Below, piece after piece: positions 8,333-13,966 of a DNA stretch of 17,139 nt. The notes below the pieces were generated by a model. That model was not told the origin of the DNA and made no database searches. It saw nothing but the letters and a program-made list of their open reading frames with translations. This stretch comes from Deltaproteobacteria bacterium (GTDB taxonomy: Bacteria; JAEEML01), in contig JAEEML010000032.1 of assembly GCA_016283195.1 (NCBI GenBank), forward strand, positions 1-17,139. Direction: 5' to 3'. The translations under genes were made by a program, and so were the position numbers. The first letter of the stretch is position 1, and each line of letters starts with the position of its first letter.

Positions 8333-8361
8333 ACTCTAGCAAAACAGCTAAGAATGCGCAA
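8333..8361 (-). promoter_or_regulatory. Possible promoter of the AAA/nuclease gene
   Basis: On the minus strand, TTGCGC (complement of 8356-8361) and TAGAGT (8333-8338) are 17 bases apart, and the -10 carries an extended TG one base upstream. The leader would be about 32 bases. It lies inside the cassette, so the gene would bring its own promoter. The match to consensus is partial. Confidence 0.32.
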
Positions 8362-8451
8362 ACAACAAATACTGAAAACCATGCCGGAAAATGGAGGCGA
8401 TGAAATACAATAAATTTCACCAATTTTGGGGTAAGAAAAAAGTAAAAAGAG

Positions 8452-8470
8452 AAAAAGCGGCTAATTAAGG
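8452..8470 (+). repeat. 19-bp direct repeat, right copy
   Basis: This is the second perfect copy of AAAAAGCGGCTAATTAAGG (first at 6629-6647). Read on the minus strand it holds the last codons and TAG stop of the Roadblock-like gene. Read on the plus strand it still encodes KAAN-stop, as at the end of the MFS gene. The two copies start 1823 bases apart. Confidence 0.85.
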
Positions 8471-8805
8471 ATTCTCATAGCGCCGGAAATAGCCAGGCAC
8501 ATCTCAGCTTCGGCATTGGCATCCACTTCGCCCTTGGCGCCCAAATAGAGCTGCGTGCCAATGGCTTTAAAGGGGCGCACGCGCAAATCTTCCGGCACTG
8601 CCCCGCCGCCGCCGTTACCGGCTATAGGCAGGTAGGCGGCCAGCTCTTCGCTCTCAAAATTTTTGCCGGTATCGGCGGCCACCAGATAGCCGTCATCATC
8701 GCCTATCACCATGTGCTCCAGGCCGGCCCGCTTGGTACAGGCCATAAGCTGGTATTTAAGAGCTGTTTCTATATCATCACTGCGCATTTGCCTACGTTCT
8801 TCCAT
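8461..8805 (-). CDS. Small Roadblock/LC7-like protein
   Basis: The 114-residue product starts at ATG 8805 (MEERRQMRSDDIETAL). It is preferred over an upstream in-frame start at 8850 because GGAGGGAGGA (complement of 8811-8820) ends 5 bases before it. The order of elements fits a Roadblock/LC7 or profilin-like fold: an N-terminal helix, a strand HMVIGDDDGYLVAAD, a helix ESEELAAYLPIAGN, strands RPFKAIGTQLYLGAKG, and a C-terminal helix AEMCLAISGAMRILN. Bacterial members often work with MglA-type small GTPases or in polarity and gliding; no GTPase is nearby. It has no signal or membrane segment. Its 3' end lies in the right 19-bp repeat. Fold call is by pattern and moderate; the gene itself is well supported. 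Confidence 0.6.
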   Translation of the reverse strand: MEERRQMRSDDIETALKYQLMACTKRAGLEHMVIGDDDGYLVAADTGKNFESEELAAYLPIAGNGGGGAVPEDLRVRPFKAIGTQLYLGAKGEVDANAEAEMCLAISGAMRILN

Positions 8806-8810
8806 GACTG

Positions 8811-8820
8811 TCCTCCCTCC
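8811..8820 (-). promoter_or_regulatory. Strong Shine-Dalgarno of the Roadblock-like gene
   Basis: GGAGGGAGGA on the minus strand, 5 bases before ATG 8805, is a double-strength purine tract that settles the start codon. Confidence 0.75.
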
Positions 8821-8837
8821 GGAAAAAAGGCAAGATA

Positions 8838-8866
8838 AAATTATCTGCAAACAGAGTTCTTGGCAA
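8838..8866 (-). promoter_or_regulatory. Possible promoter of the Roadblock-like gene
   Basis: On the minus strand TTGCCA (complement of 8861-8866, 5 of 6 to the -35 consensus) is followed 17 bases later by TAATTT (8838-8843). Alternatively GATAAT (8840-8845) sits at a short 15-base spacing. The element is in the gap between two divergent genes, where a promoter is expected. Confidence 0.35.
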
Positions 8867-8931
8867 ATTTTTAACCATTAAAAATAGCGCCAGCTGCTTT
8901 ACAGTTTTAATTCTCCAGGCAAGGCAAAAAA

Positions 8932-8960
8932 TTTTCATTTAGGTGCTTGTCTATTATATT
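8932..8960 (+). promoter_or_regulatory. Possible promoter of the coiled-coil/TPR gene
   Basis: TTTTCA (8932-8937) and TATATT (8955-8960) are 17 bases apart, giving a leader of about 40 bases before ATG 9006. Matches are 4 of 6 and 5 of 6. The surrounding gap is A/T-rich. Confidence 0.4.
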
Positions 8961-9005
8961 AATAGCGTTCAGGATATAGGAGCTTTTTAGCTGCCGGAGG
9001 AAAAC

Positions 9006-9896
9006 ATGGCCGATTTAGAAAAACTACTGGACAGTATCAAGGAAGAAACTATTGAAACCCGCAACCAGATTATCAAAAGCACCAATCAGGTCACAAAACT
9101 GGATGCCGATGTGCGCTCTTTTGATAAAAAACTCACTGCTATCCAAGGCAAAAATAAGCTTTTTCTGCTAGTGGGCTTTGGTATTTTGCTCTTAATTATC
9201 GCCGGCGCCGCTTACTGGGTAACGGTATCGCAAACCAAAGCGGCCGAGAAAGAATTGGCTGATGCCATTAAGGAAACCGAGAAGCTGAAAGGCGAGCTTT
9301 CAGCCAACCAAGATGAATTTGCCCGCTTTAAAGCCACCACTCAGCGCGAAAAATCCAGCCGCGAGGCGGCCGAGCAACTGGCAATGGATGTCTTAAAACT
9401 CATCGACAGCAAAAAAGATAACGAAGCCATTGCCAAGATAAGAGGAAACAATCTCTACGGGCAGCAAGCCATCTTAGGACCCATCGCCGCTACAGTAGTA
9501 GAAGAAAAATTGGATCAATTCAAAAAAGATAAAAGCGAGGCTCTTTTAAAGAGCGGGCGCGAAGCTTTTAATCAAAAACAATTTAAAAAAGCCATTAATC
9601 ACCTTGATGTAGCTTTAGCTCTGGCCACCACACCGGCCACCGCCGAAAATGCCCTTTACTTCCTAGCTGTCTCTTATGCCAACAATCAGGAAAACCAATT
9701 GGCCATTCAAAATATTGAAGATTTTGTGCGCCGTTTTCCCAAGAGCCCCATGGCCGATGATGCACTGTATCATTTGGGCAGCTTTTGCGAACAATGGAAA
9801 GACGAAGCCTGCGCCGCTAAAGCCTGGCAAAAACTTCTGGACAGCTATCCATCTTCGCCCATGGCCGCCATTGCCAAGAGAAAGCTAAATAAATAA
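9006..9896 (+). CDS. Coiled-coil, single-TM, TPR protein (YbgF/BamD-like repeats)
   Basis: The 296-residue product starts at ATG 9006, 5 bases after GGAGG (8996-9000). Residues 1-50 are a charged helix with heptad character (DSIKEETIETRNQIIKSTNQ). Residues ~51-75 (LFLLVGFGILLLIIAGAAYWV) are one membrane segment with no cleavage site. Residues ~78-130 form a second coiled coil (AEKELADAIKETEKLKGEL). Residues ~180-296 hold tetratricopeptide-type repeats: AREAFNQKQFKKAINHLDVAL-like, 'ALYFLAVSYANNQENQLAIQNIEDF', and 'ALYHLGSFCEQ...AWQKLLDSYPSSP'. The last resembles CpoB/YbgF and BamD, so the C-terminal part probably scaffolds envelope proteins. With the short N-terminal helix inside, the TPR part would face the periplasm. 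It ends six bases before the stop of the convergent lipoprotein gene. Function is not known. Confidence 0.75.
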   Translation: MADLEKLLDSIKEETIETRNQIIKSTNQVTKLDADVRSFDKKLTAIQGKNKLFLLVGFGILLLIIAGAAYWVTVSQTKAAEKELADAIKETEKLKGELSANQDEFARFKATTQREKSSREAAEQLAMDVLKLIDSKKDNEAIAKIRGNNLYGQQAILGPIAATVVEEKLDQFKKDKSEALLKSGREAFNQKQFKKAINHLDVALALATTPATAENALYFLAVSYANNQENQLAIQNIEDFVRRFPKSPMADDALYHLGSFCEQWKDEACAAKAWQKLLDSYPSSPMAAIAKRKLNK

Positions 9897-9902
9897 TTTT
9901 GC

Positions 9903-12900
9903 TTATAAATTCTGGATTCTAAAGATCTGAAGCGGTTTTCCGGACCGCCCTAAGCTGATATAAAGATAGAAATAAGCGCCCTGTGGGAGAGAAACGGTGG
10001 AATAGAGCTCTGTATTGCTGGTATCGCCCAAACCGGCACTTTCCACTTGTTCAAAATCGCTTATAGCGCTGGGGTTCTTCACCCCCTCTTTGGTGCGCCA
10101 TAAAGAGACGCCGTTTAGATTATCATAACCCACATAGAGGCGCGACCCGTTGGCAATCAGCAGAGTTATTTTATTGTTGTTATCATCGCCCATATTGGAC
10201 TTGCCACTATTATCATATTCAGCCACCAGTTCCCAACCATCGGCATTGCACTCACCTTTGGCATCGGGCAGGCACTTCCAAAGTTGCGGCACTTCTTCAC
10301 CATCCGGGCAGCTCTTATCATCTTTGCACTCATCCTGGGTACAACCGCGATTTTGGCGATTGGTAAGGCAGGCGTTCCGAATTAAATAAAGCGCATCGTT
10401 AAATTCGGTCATGGCCGGAACCGGCTGTTTAGCAGGAGTAAGATCGGAAAGAGAAGTTAAAACATCGGTGAAATAAGAGCGATATTTTTCATTATTAGTC
10501 GGAGTAATATCCTGCCAATGACCACAGGAGTTACTGGCCGGAGCAGGGTCATCATTGGTAGAGCGGATAATTCCGCCTAGCTGTTCACACTGGCCGCTGA
10601 CGTATGGCGAATTGATATTACAACTCGATTTATCGCTAACGGCACCGGAATTGGCCAAATAGAGCCGATTTTTAAAGGGGAAAACAGTAGCGCCGATATT
10701 ATCGGCATGGTTGGGCACCGCGGCATTTGTTTTACAATCTTTACCATAATACCCAAAACCGCGCACATTAGTCAGCATGAGAAATTCGGCATCATTTCCC
10801 TTAATAGATTCAGGATTTTTCGTATATATTTTAGCCACATACGGGCGGTAAGTTCTATTGCCGGGGGCCGCCCAGTAAATTCTCTCGTTAAATACTTTTA
10901 TGCTCTCTGTACCGCGATTACCGGCCACATACCCACCGGCGCTAATGCTGTGGAAGGGGCGATACATATCCATATAGGTGTAATCAAGCTGGTTATCTTT
11001 ATCGGTAGTAGCATAAATATAATAATTTTGGCCTTTGCTACGGCTGCCGGTAATGAAGAGATGTTCTTCGTTGTCAAATATACCTGAGGTAAAGAGGCCG
11101 CGCCCATCCTGATTATCCGGGCCGCAACCGCTGGCCGAATCGGCTTTGTTTTCTTGGCACCCCTTGCTGCCGATAGTAACATAAGGCGGCACAGCAATAC
11201 CATCATCGCGAGAAGTAGCTGTATTGCGCGAAAGCCCTCTGCTGCCAAGAGAATCCGGAGTGTTGGCCGAGGCAATGGTATCTTTTTCTAAAGTAAAGGT
11301 AAGGCGCTCCGGCTGAGAACCGTCGGGATTAAAGCGCACAGCCGAATTACCGTATCTGTTGGGGCCGACATATATTTTGCCGTTATAAGTGGCCAGATGG
11401 CCAAAATCACTGCCATCGTTAAAAGGATCAATACTTATGATAAGAGAATCCGGTGTGACAATGGGGCCTGGGCCGGTACCGCCGCTCTGTCCCACAAATG
11501 AAGCGCGGTCATAAGGCGAGCGCTGCATATTTTCCCGGTTTTCAAAATCCAAAATAGCACCAAAAACGCTATCATCAAAACCATCTCCATCACGGCCATT
11601 GGCCACGGTTACAGTATATTGGCCGGCCTCCTGAGCTATGGAATGTGTAATACAAACAGCGCTGTCATCCGCTTGGACGCCGCCGCAAATAGTACCATCA
11701 AGTAATTTGGCCTCGGTTACTAGGCCAAGCGAGCTGACTCCGGCCAGCATATAGCGCTTGCCACACTCCTCAGAAGAAGAACATACCGCACTGCCCGGCT
11801 CATTTTCTTCCGCCAATACTGGCTTGGAAAAAGTGAGCAAAATGTGGGTACTGTCGGCAGCCACAGCCGACATCACTTTGAGCGGCTCGCGGCCGAGAAA
11901 ATCACCGTTATTGGGGCAGGAGAGCTCTTGCGGCACAGTCGATAAATCGGTAATGACCGCACGATCAACCAAAACAGTATAGGCCTTCATATAGGTTTGG
12001 GTGTTTGAAAGCTCCAAAGTGTAGATGCGCCCGCTACCGGTAACACTCACAATATCAAAATCGCTCGTAGCTTTTGCTGCCTCAAAATTGGCATTATCAA
12101 CGCAAGTAGTATTTATAGGACCATTGGCAATTTTGTAAGAAGCCACATTCAGTGCTTCGGCATTAACATCCTCACTAAAAGTAACACGCACTTTTTGGCT
12201 ATTAAGCGAACTGACGCCGGCAACTATAGGCGGCACGGAATCATAGCCGGAGAAGACACCGGTATTAGGACAGCTGAGTTTGTTACCTGCCAAATCTTTT
12301 ACCGCATCGGTATCAACAATAAGAGTATAGTCACCCGGTGCGAGGCCGTCAGACAAGGTCAAAGTTATAATATTGGTAGCGGTTTTGGCAGCGCTAACAA
12401 TTCTAAATTTAGTAGTAGCGAGCGAATCACTGAAATTATTGCCCGAGGCACAATCACCGCTAACATCTTGAGATATTTTGTAATTCTCTATATCAAGCGC
12501 TGCTTCGGCCATTTCTTCGGAATAGGTGATTCTAAGCTCTGTTGCAGAAATTAGCGCAACACTTTCTATCTGCGGTTTAACTGTATCTACCGAGCCGTGA
12601 TTATCGCTATTACCGTCGCTATCGGCATCGCTATTGCCATCATGACCGTGAGGTTTATCATCGGAATCGCCGTCATGGCCATGAGGTTTATCATCGGAAT
12701 TGCCATCTTTACCATTGCCATTGGGGCCTACCGAATTACTGGGAGAAATAGTAATCATCAGCCTGGCTGTAACGCCCAAATAACCGGCAATAAGCACAAT
12801 TTGCCCCGGCGCCTCACCGCGCACAACTCCCTGGCCGCTGATGGAGGCAAAGGTGGCGTCTTTGGCACCAACATTGGTAATTGTCCATTTGGTATTCTCG

Positions 12901-13103
12901 GTGACCTGTGAAGCCATACCGTTTTCATTGGTATAAATAGCTTTATATGAGCGCTCCTCACCAACAGCTATTTTGGTAAAAGCCGGTGAAATAATGAGCC
13001 CCGGCCCCTCCTGCCCCTCGCCGCGAACATTGTGATTGGCACAGCTTGCGAGCAAAAAAGCAAATATTATCAGCAAATTAACTTTTAAAATACTCTTTGT
13101 CAT
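9903..13103 (-). CDS. Large lipoprotein: Ig-like domains, Asp/His/Gly repeat linker, propeller-like C-terminus
   Basis: The 1066-residue product starts at ATG 13103 (MTKSILKV), with GGAG 8 bases upstream; an in-frame TTG at 13124 is less likely. IIFAFLLASC gives a good lipobox, lipidated Cys21. Residues ~34-122 are a BIG2-like domain (LIISPAFTKIAVGEERSY...WTITN...VRGEAPGQIVLIAGYLG). Residues ~127-172 are an Asp/Gly/Ser/His linker with two copies of an 11-residue unit (DDKPHGHDG plus two residues). About 173-520 are three Big_5-type repeats, each with 'ATELRITYSEEM'-, 'SQKVRVTFSEDV'- or 'THILLTFSKPV'-like strands and Cys pairs. About 545-1066 are strand-rich repeats such as HLATYNGKIYVG, IKVFNERIYWA, VFPFKNRLYLA and TEFNDALYLIR, suggesting a beta-propeller of surface-protein type. 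A Cys-rich insert lies near ~910-950. It is probably a surface adhesin or binding protein; the ligand is unknown. Confidence 0.78.
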   Translation of the reverse strand: MTKSILKVNLLIIFAFLLASCANHNVRGEGQEGPGLIISPAFTKIAVGEERSYKAIYTNENGMASQVTENTKWTITNVGAKDATFASISGQGVVRGEAPGQIVLIAGYLGVTARLMITISPSNSVGPNGNGKDGNSDDKPHGHDGDSDDKPHGHDGNSDADSDGNSDNHGSVDTVKPQIESVALISATELRITYSEEMAEAALDIENYKISQDVSGDCASGNNFSDSLATTKFRIVSAAKTATNIITLTLSDGLAPGDYTLIVDTDAVKDLAGNKLSCPNTGVFSGYDSVPPIVAGVSSLNSQKVRVTFSEDVNAEALNVASYKIANGPINTTCVDNANFEAAKATSDFDIVSVTGSGRIYTLELSNTQTYMKAYTVLVDRAVITDLSTVPQELSCPNNGDFLGREPLKVMSAVAADSTHILLTFSKPVLAEENEPGSAVCSSSEECGKRYMLAGVSSLGLVTEAKLLDGTICGGVQADDSAVCITHSIAQEAGQYTVTVANGRDGDGFDDSVFGAILDFENRENMQRSPYDRASFVGQSGGTGPGPIVTPDSLIISIDPFNDGSDFGHLATYNGKIYVGPNRYGNSAVRFNPDGSQPERLTFTLEKDTIASANTPDSLGSRGLSRNTATSRDDGIAVPPYVTIGSKGCQENKADSASGCGPDNQDGRGLFTSGIFDNEEHLFITGSRSKGQNYYIYATTDKDNQLDYTYMDMYRPFHSISAGGYVAGNRGTESIKVFNERIYWAAPGNRTYRPYVAKIYTKNPESIKGNDAEFLMLTNVRGFGYYGKDCKTNAAVPNHADNIGATVFPFKNRLYLANSGAVSDKSSCNINSPYVSGQCEQLGGIIRSTNDDPAPASNSCGHWQDITPTNNEKYRSYFTDVLTSLSDLTPAKQPVPAMTEFNDALYLIRNACLTNRQNRGCTQDECKDDKSCPDGEEVPQLWKCLPDAKGECNADGWELVAEYDNSGKSNMGDDNNNKITLLIANGSRLYVGYDNLNGVSLWRTKEGVKNPSAISDFEQVESAGLGDTSNTELYSTVSLPQGAYFYLYISLGRSGKPLQIFRIQNL
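12641..12706 (-). repeat. 33-bp in-gene tandem repeat (Asp/His/Gly linker)
   Basis: Two adjacent 33-base units begin at 12641 and 12674 (CATGACCGTGAGG / CATGGCCATGAGG, then the shared tract GGTTTATCATCGGAAT). They encode the repeated DDKPHGHDG motif of the lipoprotein linker. Each unit is 11 codons, so copy number can change without a frameshift. Only two full copies are present. Confidence 0.75.
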
Positions 13104-13111
13104 AGCGCCTA

Positions 13112-13115
13112 CTCC
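13112..13115 (-). promoter_or_regulatory. Shine-Dalgarno of the Ig-like lipoprotein gene
   Basis: GGAG on the minus strand, 8 bases before ATG 13103. It favours this start over the in-frame TTG at 13124, which would overlap the site and add seven residues before the signal peptide. Confidence 0.55.
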
Positions 13116-13149
13116 ATTTGACAAGTAGTGTTACAAAACACCTCTTTTA

Positions 13150-13179
13150 TTTTTAGCACTTACCAGCCCTCTGTGTCAC
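13150..13179 (-). promoter_or_regulatory. Possible promoter of the Ig-like lipoprotein gene
   Basis: On the minus strand GTGACA (complement of 13174-13179, 5 of 6 to consensus) and TAAAAA (13150-13155, 4 of 6) are 18 bases apart. The leader would be about 40 bases. It lies in the divergent gap before the HicB-like gene. Confidence 0.35.
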
Positions 13180-13209
13180 CTAAATTATTAAGTGCCTATT
13201 AAATTTTAC

Positions 13210-13239
13210 TTGCTTTCTGCCGGCGATTTCACCTAAAGT
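13210..13239 (+). promoter_or_regulatory. Possible promoter of the HicB-like gene
   Basis: TTGCTT (13210-13215) and TAAAGT (13234-13239) are 18 bases apart, about 85 bases before the start codon. The match is weak (3 of 6 and 4 of 6), and the call rests partly on its location between divergent genes. Confidence 0.25.
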
Positions 13240-13320
13240 GGCCGTTGCCTTTTAACGTGCGGCCGCTTCTTGGCGCTGATACAGTAAAAGCAAAACAATT
13301 TGCCCTAATGAATAATAAAT

Positions 13321-13324
13321 GGAG
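13321..13324 (+). promoter_or_regulatory. Shine-Dalgarno of the HicB-like gene
   Basis: GGAG lies 7 bases before ATG 13332. The reading frame is open upstream (TTG 13245, ATG 13308), but those starts lack a Shine-Dalgarno and the HicB-type fold begins at MGIEQYRVVV. Confidence 0.65.
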
Positions 13325-13331
13325 TATTATT

Positions 13332-13946
13332 ATGGGTATTGAACAGTATCGTGTTGTGGTTAGTTTCGATGAAGAAAAACAAGCTTATGTGGCCAAAGTT
13401 CCCGAACTTCCGCTCATGCCGGAAGTGGTGGCAGAGAGCCGTAGCGAAGTCATAGCCAAACTTGATGAAGCTATGGAAATCGGGGCAAAATTGACCATCG
13501 AGCAAGACGGCCAATTACCACCGGCTATTGACACCGATGAATCTTTTAGTGGTCACATCGAGGCTGATATCGGTAAATCACTGCACAAAGATCTGGCTTT
13601 TAAAGCAAGACGCGAAGGCATCGACTTGGATAAAGCCATTCTTGCCGCTATCTCAGCCTATGTTTGTCGCTATCGTCATCCGGGCCTCGGCCGCGGTAAA
13701 GGTCGCGATGAAAAACGCGATGAAAACGTGGATGGCAACAATCGGAATTATGAAGGCCGCCGGTTTTACAATCCTCGCGAGGGCAGCGACACTTATCGCA
13801 CTTTAATGGAAGACGGCGCTTCTTTCCGCGAATTTCTCCGTCAACAAGAACGCGGTGCCCGCCCCATGCGTCGCCGGCGCAACAACAATAATAACAATAG
13901 CAACGGTTCCAGCCCCGCAAGTTCCAATAATAATAGCGACCAATAA
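13332..13946 (+). CDS. HicB-like protein with basic, Asn-rich C-terminal tail
   Basis: The 204-residue product starts at ATG 13332. Residues 1-55 match the HicB N-terminal fold: YRVVVSFDEEKQAYVAKVPELP, a variable strand, then a helix SRSEVIAKLDEAMEIG. Residues ~72-112 match the HicB-type ribbon-helix-helix DNA-binding part: SGHIEADIGKSLHKDLAFKA, REGIDLDKAILAAISAYV. Beyond 115 the protein leaves the family: a basic/Gly segment, a NYEGRRFYNP turn region, REFLRQQERGARPMRRRRN, and six Asn in a row before a Ser/Asn tail. Classical HicB antitoxins are 80-150 residues and pair with a HicA toxin ribonuclease. No HicA-sized ORF with its conserved His is next to it. It therefore looks like a HicB-derived DNA- or RNA-binding regulator and not half of a toxin pair. 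The domain call is fairly good; the tail's job is unknown. Confidence 0.72.
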   Translation: MGIEQYRVVVSFDEEKQAYVAKVPELPLMPEVVAESRSEVIAKLDEAMEIGAKLTIEQDGQLPPAIDTDESFSGHIEADIGKSLHKDLAFKARREGIDLDKAILAAISAYVCRYRHPGLGRGKGRDEKRDENVDGNNRNYEGRRFYNPREGSDTYRTLMEDGASFREFLRQQERGARPMRRRRNNNNNNSNGSSPASSNNNSDQ

Positions 13947-13966
13947 GGCCGCCATTCATCGGTGCT

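Larger units (their letters stand above)
6648..8451. mobile_element. Candidate inserted cassette carrying one AAA-ATPase/nuclease gene
   Basis: The segment between two perfect 19-bp direct repeats holds a single minus-strand gene and short flanks of ~66 and ~157 bases. In the arrangement without it, the MFS gene (plus) and the Roadblock-like gene (minus) would end in the same repeat, converging with overlapping stops. The coding sequence is visibly more AT-rich than its neighbours. There is no transposase, integrase or obvious terminal inverted repeat, so it is not a standard insertion sequence. The repeat could be a long target duplication or a site-specific att pair. Calling it mobile is inference from the repeats and gene context. 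Confidence 0.5.

Noticed and set aside
9886-9910. Bidirectional terminator between convergent genes at 9896/9903
   Set aside because: Only a 4-bp AAGC/GCTT stem is visible around the A/T-rich six-base gap; too weak to support.
12641-12706. Possible CRISPR-like repeats
   Set aside because: Only two adjacent units with no spacers, in frame within a coding sequence; an in-gene tandem repeat explains it.
12597-12911. Plus-strand ORF with strikingly hydrophobic repeats (like a multi-pass membrane peptide)
   Set aside because: It is the antisense reading of the Asp/His/Gly repeat linker of the lipoprotein; the hydrophobic Ile/Ala/Val/Met pattern is what the complement of GAT/GGC/CAT-rich codons gives. 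No Shine-Dalgarno or independent start context.
13947-13966. Search for a HicA toxin beside the HicB-like gene
   Set aside because: The gap to the next gene is 20 bases and the upstream gap (13104-13331) contains no frame with the conserved HicA His/Gly region.
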